A DNA stretch of 64,000 nt. It comes from Geomonas ferrireducens. GTDB lineage: Bacteria > Desulfobacterota > Desulfuromonadia > Geobacterales > Geobacteraceae. The notes beneath the pieces are model-generated. The model searched no databases, was not told where the DNA came from, and saw only the letters and a list, made by a program, of their open reading frames with translations. Both the position numbers and the translations under genes were made by a program. The stretch is from positions 309,001-373,000 of the forward strand of contig NZ_SSYA01000001.1 in NCBI RefSeq assembly GCF_004917065.1. The letters run 5' to 3'. Below, one piece after another: positions 18,729 to 26,639 of the stretch (within the stretch, counting starts at the first letter, position 1; every line of letters starts with the position of its first letter).

Positions 18729-19346
18729 TTACCGGGACGGCAGGTGCGTGTTCAAAAGCGTCTCGAAACGGGCGGCCGCGAGTTTCTTAAGCTCCCCTAC
18801 CGCCACAGTTTCCCCGCGTTCGAGGGATATGGAGGTGATGCGGCAGTCGCGCATGCCGCAGGGGTTGATGCTTTGAAAGGGCGAGATGTCGGGGGCGACG
18901 TTCAGGCAGAAGCCGTGCATGGAAACCCAGCGCCGTACGCCGACGCCGATGGCGGCGATTTTCCCCCCCGGGGTCCAGACCCCGGTCTTCCCCGGGACGG
19001 TGAACCCGGCGACGCCCATGCTGCCGCACATCTCGATGAGAAAGAGCTCCAGGAAGCGGAGGTAGCGGTGCAGGTCGCGCCCGCGTCGCCCGAGATCCAG
19101 GATGGGGTAACCTACCAGTTGGCCGGGGCCGTGGTAGGTGACGTCTCCTCCCCGGTTGACCCGGTGCGCCGTTATCGCGGGATCGAGCAGGTTTCCGCTG
19201 TCGCCTCCTGCACCGATGGTATAGACGGGGGTGTGTTCGAGAAGGATGAGCGCCTCCTCCCCCCCCTGCTGCACCTCGCCTACCAGGCGCTCCTGCAAGG
19301 CGAGCGCCTCCGGGTAACCGATCACCGCCGCGTCGTGAATGACCAT
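18729..19346 (-). CDS. lipB: Octanoyl-[ACP]:protein octanoyltransferase LipB
   Basis: The 205-residue protein begins MVIHDAAVIGYPEAL; its ATG overlaps the lpdA stop by one base (TGATG), so earlier in-frame starts inside lpdA are ruled out. Conserved features are RGGDVTYHGPGQLVGYPILDL, GKTGVWTPGGKIAAIGV (catalytic Lys) and SINPCGMRDC (catalytic Cys). It transfers octanoate from ACP to lipoyl domains, the first step of lipoylation. Placement right after the 2-oxoglutarate dehydrogenase genes puts it beside its substrate, the E2 lipoyl domain. lipA is not in the window. Confidence 0.95.
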   Translation of the reverse strand: MVIHDAAVIGYPEALALQERLVGEVQQGGEEALILLEHTPVYTIGAGGDSGNLLDPAITAHRVNRGGDVTYHGPGQLVGYPILDLGRRGRDLHRYLRFLELFLIEMCGSMGVAGFTVPGKTGVWTPGGKIAAIGVGVRRWVSMHGFCLNVAPDISPFQSINPCGMRDCRITSISLERGETVAVGELKKLAAARFETLLNTHLPSR

Positions 19347-20752
19347 CAGCCGTGGATGGCGCGCTTGTCGAGGTCGAGCGCCGCCTCCTTCATCGCCTCG
19401 GAGAGGGTGGGATGGCCGTGCACGGTGAGGGCGATGTCCTCGCCGCTGCCGCCGAAACTCATCACGGTGACCGCCTCTGCGATCATGTCCGAGGCGCGGG
19501 GACCCAGGATGTGCACGCCTAGAAGCCTCCCCCCCTTCTCCTCGGTGAGGAGCTTCACGAACCCTTCGGTCTCGTCCATGCACTTGGCGCGGCCGTTGGC
19601 CATGAAGTTGAATTTGCCCACCTTGTAGGCGATTCCCTCTTCCTTGAGGGCCTCCTCGGTCTTGCCGACCGAGGCCGCCTCGGGCCAGGTGTAGCAGACA
19701 CCGGGGATGCAGCCGTAATCGACTTGGCTCGGCTCGCCTTGCATCCGCTCGACGCAGACCGCACCTTCCTCCATCGCCTTGTGGGCGAGCATGGGACCGG
19801 CGATCAGGTCGCCGATGGCGTAGATCCCGGCGACGTTCGTCGCGTAGTCGGCGTCGACCTTGATACGGCTGCCGTCCATGGCGACGCCGAGCCCTTCCAG
19901 GTTCAGCCCGCCGGTAAGCGGCCTGCGCCCGACCGCTACGAGGACCTTGTCGCAAAGGATCTCCTGCGCCTCTCCCTCCCCCTCTATGCGCGCGGCGAGG
20001 CGTCCGTCCTTCTTCTCGACGCCGGCCACCTTGGCCCCCAGCATGAACTGCATCCCCTGCTTCTTGAGCGAGCGCAGGAGCGCCTCGGCCACCTGGCCGT
20101 CGCTCCCCGCGACGAGGCGCGGCAACAGCTCAACGACGGTTACCTTGGCACCGAGCCTAAGCCACACCGAGCCGAGCTCGAGGCCGATGTACCCACCGCC
20201 CACGACGAGCAGGTGCTCGGGGACCGAGGTGAAGCTGAGCGCCTCCCGGGCGGAGACGACACCTTCGCCGTCAAAGGGGAGCGACGGGAGTTGCACCGCG
20301 TCGCTGCCTGTGGCGATGATCACCTTCTTGCCGGAGATGATGGTGTTCTGCTCCCCCTTAACCTCGACCCGGTGCGTGCCGTTTTCCGGCGCGAGCATGG
20401 TCGCCGTGCCGAGAAAGCTCGTGATGCCGTTTTTCTTGAAGAGATAGGCGATGCCGTCGGTGAGTTTCTTCACGACATCTTCCTTGCGCGCCATCATGCG
20501 GGAAAGGTTGAGGGTGGGAGGCTGCACCTCGATGCCGTGGCCGGCGAAGCGGTGCAGCGCCAGATGGTAGAGTTCGCTCGAGTCGAGGAGCGCCTTGCTC
20601 GGGATGCACCCCTCGTTCAGGCAGACGCCCCCCAGGGAGCCGCGCTTTTCTACGACGGCGACCTTCATGCCGAGCTGGGCGCCCCTGATGGCGGCGACGT
20701 ACCCGCCAGGGCCGGCGCCGATTACTATGAGATCGAAGGTTTCTTCGGACAT
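19346..20752 (-). CDS. lpdA: Dihydrolipoyl dehydrogenase (E3)
   Basis: The 468-residue flavoprotein has the FAD-binding VIGAGPGGYVAAIRGAQLG, the redox disulfide GGVCLNEGCIPSK, an NAD-binding GGGYIGLELGSVW and a second FAD motif IYAIGDLIAGPML. The C-terminal dimerisation domain ends with the His-Glu-type HGHPTLSEAMKEAA. It reoxidises the dihydrolipoyl group of E2. GGAGGG precedes the ATG. Confidence 0.95.
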   Translation of the reverse strand: MSEETFDLIVIGAGPGGYVAAIRGAQLGMKVAVVEKRGSLGGVCLNEGCIPSKALLDSSELYHLALHRFAGHGIEVQPPTLNLSRMMARKEDVVKKLTDGIAYLFKKNGITSFLGTATMLAPENGTHRVEVKGEQNTIISGKKVIIATGSDAVQLPSLPFDGEGVVSAREALSFTSVPEHLLVVGGGYIGLELGSVWLRLGAKVTVVELLPRLVAGSDGQVAEALLRSLKKQGMQFMLGAKVAGVEKKDGRLAARIEGEGEAQEILCDKVLVAVGRRPLTGGLNLEGLGVAMDGSRIKVDADYATNVAGIYAIGDLIAGPMLAHKAMEEGAVCVERMQGEPSQVDYGCIPGVCYTWPEAASVGKTEEALKEEGIAYKVGKFNFMANGRAKCMDETEGFVKLLTEEKGGRLLGVHILGPRASDMIAEAVTVMSFGGSGEDIALTVHGHPTLSEAMKEAALDLDKRAIHG

Positions 20753-20803
20753 GGTTTCCCTCCTGCTTGCATCGATTTCAGTTCCAGGTTGACTCGCTTT
20801 CTC

Positions 20804-22072
20804 CTAGCACTCGAGCAGCATCTCCTCCGGGTCCTCGATGTACTCCTTGACCAGCTTCAGGAAGCCGACCGCCCCCTTGCCGTCCACGATCCTGTGGTCG
20901 TAGGAGAGTGCCAGGTACATCATGGGACGCACGACGATCTGCCCGTCCACCACCACGGCGCGCTCCTGGATGTTGTGCATCCCGAGAACACCGGACTGGG
21001 GCGGGTTCAGGATCGGCGTGGAGAGCATGGAGCCGTAGATGCCGCCGTTGGAGATGGTGAAGGTCCCACCCTCGAGGTCGGAAAGGGCGATGCGGTTGGT
21101 GCGCACCTTTTCGGCGAACTCGGCGATGGCGAGCTCGATCTCGGCGAGTCCCATCTTCTCCGCGTCCCTCAAGACCGGCACCACCAGGCCACGTTCGCCA
21201 CCGACCGCGACGCCGATGTCGCAGAAGTTATGGTAGATGATGTCGTCACCCTCGATGTTCGCGTTCACGTCCGGGAACTCTGCAAGCGCGGCGCAGCAGG
21301 CACGCACGAAGAGCGACATGAAACCGAGCTTCACACCGTGGCGCTTCTGGAAGTGCTCACCGTGTTTCTTGCGCAGCCTGATCACTTCGGTCATGTCCGC
21401 CTCGTTGAAGGTGGTGAGCATGGCGGTGTTCTGGCGCACGGAGACCAGGCGTTCGGCGATGCGCTTCCTGATCTGGGTCATCGGCTTGCGCACGATGCGC
21501 CCCTCTTCGGCCGCCTCCTTGGGGGCGGTTTTCGGCTGCGGGGGTGCGGGTGCCGCGGGGGGGGGCGTAACGGGCTGACTGGTGGTAGCCGGTTCCGGCT
21601 CGACCGGCGCAGGCTTAACCGCGGCCGGCTGAGCCGCCTCGCCCTTGGCCGCCTGTGCCTTCATCAGGTCGTCGTTGGTGACCCGGCCGCCCCGGCCGCT
21701 TCCCTGGACCTCGCCCGGCTCTACGCCGAGCTCACGGGCGAGCTTGCGGCCCGAGGGGGACATCGGGGGGGCGGCGCCTTGTGCTGCAGGTTTTTTCGGC
21801 GCCTGCGGGGCTGCGGGTTTAGGAGCCTCCTTAGCCTCCGCGCCGCGTGCGTCGATCGTCGCGATCACCGCGCCGATTTTCACCGTCTCCCCTTCTCCGG
21901 AGAGCACGGTCAGTACGCCGTCAGCTTCGCTGGTCACCTCCAGGGTCACCTTGTCAGTCTCGATCTCGCACAGCGGCTCGTCCTTGGCCACCACGTCGCC
22001 CGTCTTCTTGAGCCACCTGGCGATGACCGCCTCATAAACCGACTCGCCGACTGCCGGAACCTTGATATCCAT
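20804..22072 (-). CDS. sucB: 2-oxoglutarate dehydrogenase E2 (dihydrolipoyl succinyltransferase)
   Basis: The protein has 422 residues from MDIKVPAVGESVYEAV; AGGAG six bases upstream supports this ATG over the one two codons earlier. The N-terminal lipoyl domain carries the lipoyl Lys in ETDKVTLEV (residue 41). A Pro/Ala-rich linker, the peripheral subunit-binding domain (SPSGRKLARELGVEPGEVQGSGRGGRV) and the acyltransferase core follow, ending with LSYDHRIVDGKGAVGFL (catalytic His and Asp). It is the second gene of the operon. Confidence 0.95.
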   Translation of the reverse strand: MDIKVPAVGESVYEAVIARWLKKTGDVVAKDEPLCEIETDKVTLEVTSEADGVLTVLSGEGETVKIGAVIATIDARGAEAKEAPKPAAPQAPKKPAAQGAAPPMSPSGRKLARELGVEPGEVQGSGRGGRVTNDDLMKAQAAKGEAAQPAAVKPAPVEPEPATTSQPVTPPPAAPAPPQPKTAPKEAAEEGRIVRKPMTQIRKRIAERLVSVRQNTAMLTTFNEADMTEVIRLRKKHGEHFQKRHGVKLGFMSLFVRACCAALAEFPDVNANIEGDDIIYHNFCDIGVAVGGERGLVVPVLRDAEKMGLAEIELAIAEFAEKVRTNRIALSDLEGGTFTISNGGIYGSMLSTPILNPPQSGVLGMHNIQERAVVVDGQIVVRPMMYLALSYDHRIVDGKGAVGFLKLVKEYIEDPEEMLLEC

Positions 22073-22102
22073 GTGCATCTCCTTAACCCAATTTCTAAAA
22101 CA

Positions 22103-22249
22103 CGTTCAGCGTTCAGCGTTCAACGTTCGATGACATTTTCTCACGGCTCAGCGTGCTCCTGACTTGTTACGACAAATAGGTCGCCGTACCGGTGAACCCG
22201 GTCGGAGCCGCCATGCCGCGCGAACGTTGAACGTTGAACCTTGAACGTT
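22103..22249. repeat. Inverted pair of tandem 7-bp repeat arrays between sucA and sucB
   Basis: Four heptads (CGTTCAG, CGTTCAG, CGTTCAA, CGTTCGA; 22103-22130) face four heptads in the opposite sense (GAACGTT, GAACGTT, GAACCTT, GAACGTT; 22222-22249), 91 bp apart. The arrays can pair with each other as a long imperfect stem in the sucA-sucB message. Confidence 0.9.
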
Positions 22250-22251
22250 CT

Positions 22252-24945
22252 TTAGATTTTTAAAGCTTCGTCAACGATGCGCTCCTGCTCGACACGGTCC
22301 AGCCGGTGCGAGCCGGAGGCGGGGGCGGCCGCGTCGGGGCGCCCTACGTACCTGGGAACGCTTCCCAAAAGCTCGCTCAGCGGCTCGTGGATGAAGCGCC
22401 AGGCTCCCATGTTACGCGGCTCTTCCTGAACCCAGGTATAACGTACGCCGGCGGGGAAACGCTGCAGCTCGTCGCGCAACTGCTCTATGGGGAGCGGATA
22501 GAGCTGCTCGATGCGCAGAAGGGCGCTTCCCTGCAACTGCTCTTTCCTGATGCGTCCCAAAAGATCGTAGTAGATCTTGCCGCTGCAGATGATCACCTGG
22601 CAGACCGATGCGCCGGCCGCGGGCTCGGCAATCACCTCGCGGAAACCGCCGGAGCTCAACTCCTCGAGCCTCGAAACGCAGTCCGGGTGGCGCAGAAGAC
22701 TCTTCGGGGTGAAGAGGATGAGCGGCTTTCTGAAGGGCTGCAGCATCTGCCGGCGCAGGACGTGGAAAAGCTGGGCCGGTGTGGTGGGATAGACCGCCTG
22801 GATGTTGCCGGCGGCGGCAAGCTCCAGGAAGCGCTCGATGCGGGCGCTGGAATGCTCCGCCCCCTGCCCCTCATAACCGTGCGGCAGCATGAGGACGAGA
22901 CCGCTGGAGCGCTCCCATTTTGCCTCACCGCTCACCAGGAACTGGTCGATGATCACCTGGGCGCCGTTGGAGAAGTCGCCGTACTGGGCCTCCCAGATGG
23001 TTAGGGCCTCGGGAGCCTCGAGGGAATAACCGTACTCGAAGCCAAGTACCGAGAATTCGGCCAGCATGCTGTCAAAGGCGCAGAAGTGGGTCCTCTCCGG
23101 TACCACCGCGCAGAGCGGCATGTAGGTGGCGCCGCTTTCCTGATCGAAGAGGGTGCTGTGGCGGTGGCTGAAGGTGCCGCGCCGCACGTCCTGCCCCGAG
23201 AGGCGCACGGAGACACCCGAGGAGAGGAGCGAGGCATAGGCGAGGGTCTCGACATTGCCCCAGTCGAGCGGTCCCCCCTTCACCACGGCATCCCTGCGCT
23301 TTTGCAGCACCGCGGCTACCTTGGGATGGGGGGTGAAGCCGTCGGGGATGCGCGCGAGCCGCTCGGAAAGCTCGAGGAGCGTGGCGGAGGGAACCGAGGT
23401 CGGCACGGCTACCTTGGCAACGCCCGGCTTCATCCCGCTCCAGTGGGCGAGGAAGGCGGATTCCACCGAGGCCGCCTGGCGCTCGCCGGCCTGGGCCAGC
23501 CGCTGCACCACCTCGTTCTCGATCTCTTTAAGCACATCCTCCTCGAACCCCTCGGCCAAAAGCTCCATCTCGTAAAGCGAGTGCAACTGAGGGCGGAGCT
23601 TGATCTGCTGGTACATGAGCGGCTGGGTGAAGTAGGGCTCGTCACCCTCGTTGTGGCCATGCCTTCTGTAGCAGATCACCTCCACCACCACGTCCTTGCG
23701 GTAGCGGTCGCGATAGGCTACGGCGAGCTCGGTCACGTGCACCACGGCCTCGGCGTCGTCGCCGTAGACGTGGAACACCGGGGCCTGCACCATCTTCGCG
23801 ACGTCGGTCGCGTAATGGCTGGAGCGTGCATCTACGGCGCTCGTCGTGAAGCCGATCTGGTTGTTGAGGACGATGTGGAGAGTGCCGCCGGTCCGGTAGC
23901 CGGCAAGCTGGGAGAGGTTCAGGGTCTCGGCCACCACCCCCTGGCCGGAGAAGGCGGCGTCGCCGTGGATCAGAAGCGGGAGCACGCGGGTTTCCCCGTC
24001 GCTGCCGATGCGATCCTGACGCGCGCGGCATTTCCCCTGCACCACCGGGTCGATCGCCTCGAGGTGGCTCGGGTTGGAGGTAAGGGTCAGGTGGACGGTA
24101 CCGCCGTCGGCACCCGGGACGTCCACCGAGAACCCTTTGTGGTATTTCACGTCCCCCTCACCGACCACGCCGTACTCGGAGTTGTCGGAGAACTCGGCGA
24201 ACATGTTCTCGTAGGGCATGCCGAAGATGTTGCACAGCACGTTCAAGCGGCCGCGGTGCGGCATGCCGAAGACGACGTCGGTTACGCCCGTGGAGGCCGC
24301 CTTGGCGACGGCGGCATCCAGCATAGGGATGAGGACGTCTCCCCCTTCGAGGGAGAAGCGTGTCTGGCCGGGGAACCTCTTGTGCAGCTCGCGCTCGAAG
24401 AGGGCGGCCTCCTTGAGCTTTTTCAGCAAAAGGAGCCGTTTCTCCCTGGTGAACTCGCCGCGGTTACCCACCGGTTCCATCCGGTCGATGAGCCACTGCC
24501 GCTCGTCCGGGTCCTGAAGGTGCATGAACTCGACGCCGACCGACCCGCAGTAGGTGCTGCGCAGCACCTGCAGGATATCCTTCAGGGTGGCGCTCTTTTT
24601 CATGAAGCGCCTGGTGTGGAAGGTCTTGTTAAGGTCGGACGGGTCCAAACCGAAGGTCGAAAGCGAGAGGAGGGGATGCTCTATCTTACATGGTGAAAGG
24701 GGGTCGGTGCATGCCAGCAGGTGACCTATGTCGCGGTAGCGGTAGATGAGGGACTGTACCGAGGACTGTTTCAGAGCCTCCTCGGATCCCGGCGCCGGGG
24801 GGGTGCCCGGCGCCGGAGCGGCAGCCCCCAGGTCAAATCCGGTGAAGAATGCCCGCCATTCCTCGGAAAGCTGCTCGGGCTCACGTTTCCAAAGTTCGTA
24901 CTGGTTCTCAATCCACTGGGGGGTCAGGTTGTCTAATATACCCAT
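22252..24945 (-). CDS. sucA: 2-oxoglutarate dehydrogenase E1 (thiamine-diphosphate dependent)
   Basis: The protein has 897 residues from MGILDNLTPQWIENQY; AGGAG seven bases upstream and homology to the E1 N-terminal motif (YELWKREPEQLSEEWRAFF) set this start. ThDP/Mg-site segments are IHGDAAFSGQGVVAETLNLS and VLNNQIGFTTS; CYRRHGHNEGDEPYFTQPLMY is diagnostic for E1o. With sucB and lpdA it forms a complete 2-oxoglutarate dehydrogenase complex that makes succinyl-CoA and NADH. Confidence 0.95.
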   Translation of the reverse strand: MGILDNLTPQWIENQYELWKREPEQLSEEWRAFFTGFDLGAAAPAPGTPPAPGSEEALKQSSVQSLIYRYRDIGHLLACTDPLSPCKIEHPLLSLSTFGLDPSDLNKTFHTRRFMKKSATLKDILQVLRSTYCGSVGVEFMHLQDPDERQWLIDRMEPVGNRGEFTREKRLLLLKKLKEAALFERELHKRFPGQTRFSLEGGDVLIPMLDAAVAKAASTGVTDVVFGMPHRGRLNVLCNIFGMPYENMFAEFSDNSEYGVVGEGDVKYHKGFSVDVPGADGGTVHLTLTSNPSHLEAIDPVVQGKCRARQDRIGSDGETRVLPLLIHGDAAFSGQGVVAETLNLSQLAGYRTGGTLHIVLNNQIGFTTSAVDARSSHYATDVAKMVQAPVFHVYGDDAEAVVHVTELAVAYRDRYRKDVVVEVICYRRHGHNEGDEPYFTQPLMYQQIKLRPQLHSLYEMELLAEGFEEDVLKEIENEVVQRLAQAGERQAASVESAFLAHWSGMKPGVAKVAVPTSVPSATLLELSERLARIPDGFTPHPKVAAVLQKRRDAVVKGGPLDWGNVETLAYASLLSSGVSVRLSGQDVRRGTFSHRHSTLFDQESGATYMPLCAVVPERTHFCAFDSMLAEFSVLGFEYGYSLEAPEALTIWEAQYGDFSNGAQVIIDQFLVSGEAKWERSSGLVLMLPHGYEGQGAEHSSARIERFLELAAAGNIQAVYPTTPAQLFHVLRRQMLQPFRKPLILFTPKSLLRHPDCVSRLEELSSGGFREVIAEPAAGASVCQVIICSGKIYYDLLGRIRKEQLQGSALLRIEQLYPLPIEQLRDELQRFPAGVRYTWVQEEPRNMGAWRFIHEPLSELLGSVPRYVGRPDAAAPASGSHRLDRVEQERIVDEALKI

Positions 24946-24997
24946 CGATCTGCTCCTTTTCATGAACACGGAGAGTGTAGCAGATGAGGGTCTCGTT

Positions 24998-25375
24998 TCA
25001 AGCGGAGCGTTTCTTCGCGTACCGCCAAACCTGAACTTTTTCAAGGGTGATCATGCCGCCGTCCATCATCTCTTCCACGGCGGGAAGAATCGCCTCGACG
25101 CGTACCCGCTCGTCGACCACCTCGATCACCATGGGGAGGTCGGTGGACAGACGCAGCAGCCTGTCGGTGTGGTACATGCTGTGCGCGCCGAAGCCGGCCA
25201 CCCCGCGCAGCACCGTGGCACCGGCGAATCCATCCTTGCGGAACAGTTCGACGAGCGCCTCGTAGAGCGGGATGTGCTTGTACTTGTCGCGCTCCCCGAT
25301 GTAGATCCTCAGGAGAACCTGCTCGCCGAGCATCCCCTGCCTGTCAGTTTCCAGGCTCATGTCCCTCACCTTCAT
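24998..25375 (-). CDS. DUF190 domain protein
   Basis: The 125-residue protein starts MKVRDMSLETDRQG, with GGAGGG ten bases upstream. The DUF190 core is seen as LLRIYIGERDKYKHIPLYEALVELFR and GFAGATVLRGVAGFGAHS, ending with LITLEKV-like MITLEKVQVWRY. DUF190 has a ferredoxin-like, PII-like fold. It often accompanies crcB, as here (71 bp downstream), suggesting a regulatory or accessory role in fluoride export. Confidence 0.85.
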   Translation of the reverse strand: MKVRDMSLETDRQGMLGEQVLLRIYIGERDKYKHIPLYEALVELFRKDGFAGATVLRGVAGFGAHSMYHTDRLLRLSTDLPMVIEVVDERVRVEAILPAVEEMMDGGMITLEKVQVWRYAKKRSA

Positions 25376-25446
25376 AGGCACGCTTCCCTCCATGTGTATT
25401 TAAATATATGCAAAGGCGCAGGCCGCCGATGACGGCAGGCGCGGGG

Positions 25447-25821
25447 CTACATCCAGCGGGCCGTCTGTATCCCGAGCCAGGTGCAGGCAAGGCAGGCGAT
25501 TACGCTGATCAAGATATTGGTAAAGGCAAGGAGCAGCGCTCCCTCCTCGATGAGGCGGAAAGTTTCCAGGCTGAAGGTGGAAAAGGTGGTGAGTCCCCCC
25601 AGAAAGCCGATGGTGATGGCAAAGCGCAGGGTAGGCGGGATGAGCGCGCTCCTGATGGAGAACTCCATGACGAGGCCGATGAGAAACGCCCCGATGATGT
25701 TGACCGCAAGCGTGCCGTAGGGAAAGCCGGTACCGCAGATCCGGTACACGAAGCCGGAAAGGAAATACCGGGTCAGACAACCGGCCGCCCCGAGAAGGGC
25801 TATGAGAAAAATCTGCTCCAT
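25447..25821 (-). CDS. crcB: Fluoride channel CrcB/FluC
   Basis: The 124-residue membrane protein has four hydrophobic helices and the family motifs GAAGCLTRYFLSG, NIIGAFLIGLVMEF and GFLGGLTTFSTFSLE. These form the fluoride pore and the central Na+ site. It acts as a dual-topology dimer that relieves fluoride toxicity. No fluoride riboswitch is visible; the barrel gene ends 16 bp upstream. Confidence 0.93.
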   Translation of the reverse strand: MEQIFLIALLGAAGCLTRYFLSGFVYRICGTGFPYGTLAVNIIGAFLIGLVMEFSIRSALIPPTLRFAITIGFLGGLTTFSTFSLETFRLIEEGALLLAFTNILISVIACLACTWLGIQTARWM

Positions 25822-25837
25822 GTAAAAACCAGCCGTT

Positions 25838-26623
25838 TTAGAAGTTCCAGCCGAGCCTCAGGCCGAAGCTGTCGGAAGAGGAGTCGGGCTGGAAGTAGTA
25901 GGTTCCCTGGACCGACTTGAGGTCGGACCGGGCGAAACGCAGGGCATCGAAGACGAGCGACGCCCGGAAGTTGCCGTATCCGGCGCCCAGTTCGGCGAAG
26001 CCGCTCATCCGTCCCTTGGGGTGGAAGGTGGTCTTGCCGCTGCCGCTGAAGTCGATGGTGTTCCCCACGTAGAAGGGGTACTTGGCACCCGCCTCGGCTG
26101 AGACCCTCACGCGCCCCAGCGGAGCGTCAGCGCGTGCACCGAGCCGCGCGTAACCGACCTGCCATCCCTCGGTGTAGCCGGAGACGCTGGTCCCGTCGGA
26201 AGCGGTCGAGTCCTGCAGGTCCCGGAACCATCCCTGATACCCGACGCCGGCAAATGGCTCCAGACGCGCGGGGCCGGTCTCAAGCCGGTAGCCCAGGTCC
26301 AACTCCCCTTTTCCACCGAAGTAGCTTACGCGGGTGTCGACCGGCACCGATTCGGGCGCCTGGGTTTGCCCCTCGTAGGAGACTTCGCCGCCGAACAGTT
26401 CGGCCCTGGCGCGGACGGCAATCGAGGAGGAAGTTACCGAGCCAAGGCGCACACCGGCGCAGAAAAGCGGGCCGTGCTCCTTGAGCAGGGTCTTGCCACC
26501 ATTACGCTCCTTCCAGGTGAAGTACTGAGGGCCGAAGTACGGGGTGAGCTCTTCCAGGCCTGCCGCAGCCGAGGGAGCGGCGCAGCCAAGTAATAAGGCT
26601 GCGACCGCGAGGTATTTCATCAT
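25838..26623 (-). CDS. Outer-membrane beta-barrel protein
   Basis: The 261-residue protein has a signal peptide (MMKYLAVAALLLGCAAPSAAAG) and a porin-like series of amphipathic strands (VRARAELFGGEVSYEGQ, LEPFAGVGYQGWFRD), ending FGLRLGWNF with a terminal Phe. GGGGGATGAG precedes the ATG pair. A much longer open frame running upstream is a shadow inside the RNase gene tail. It starts 17 bp after the RNase gene, so the two may be co-transcribed. No specific function is evident. Confidence 0.8.
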   Translation of the reverse strand: MMKYLAVAALLLGCAAPSAAAGLEELTPYFGPQYFTWKERNGGKTLLKEHGPLFCAGVRLGSVTSSSIAVRARAELFGGEVSYEGQTQAPESVPVDTRVSYFGGKGELDLGYRLETGPARLEPFAGVGYQGWFRDLQDSTASDGTSVSGYTEGWQVGYARLGARADAPLGRVRVSAEAGAKYPFYVGNTIDFSGSGKTTFHPKGRMSGFAELGAGYGNFRASLVFDALRFARSDLKSVQGTYYFQPDSSSDSFGLRLGWNF

Positions 26624-26639
26624 CTCATCCCCCGAGCCG

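Noticed and set aside
19347-19955. N-terminal extension of lipB
   Set aside because: It overlaps lpdA in another frame; LipB homology starts at the ATG that overlaps the lpdA stop.
25822-25837. Fluoride riboswitch before crcB
   Set aside because: Only 16 bp separate crcB from the upstream gene, and no fluoride aptamer consensus is visible.
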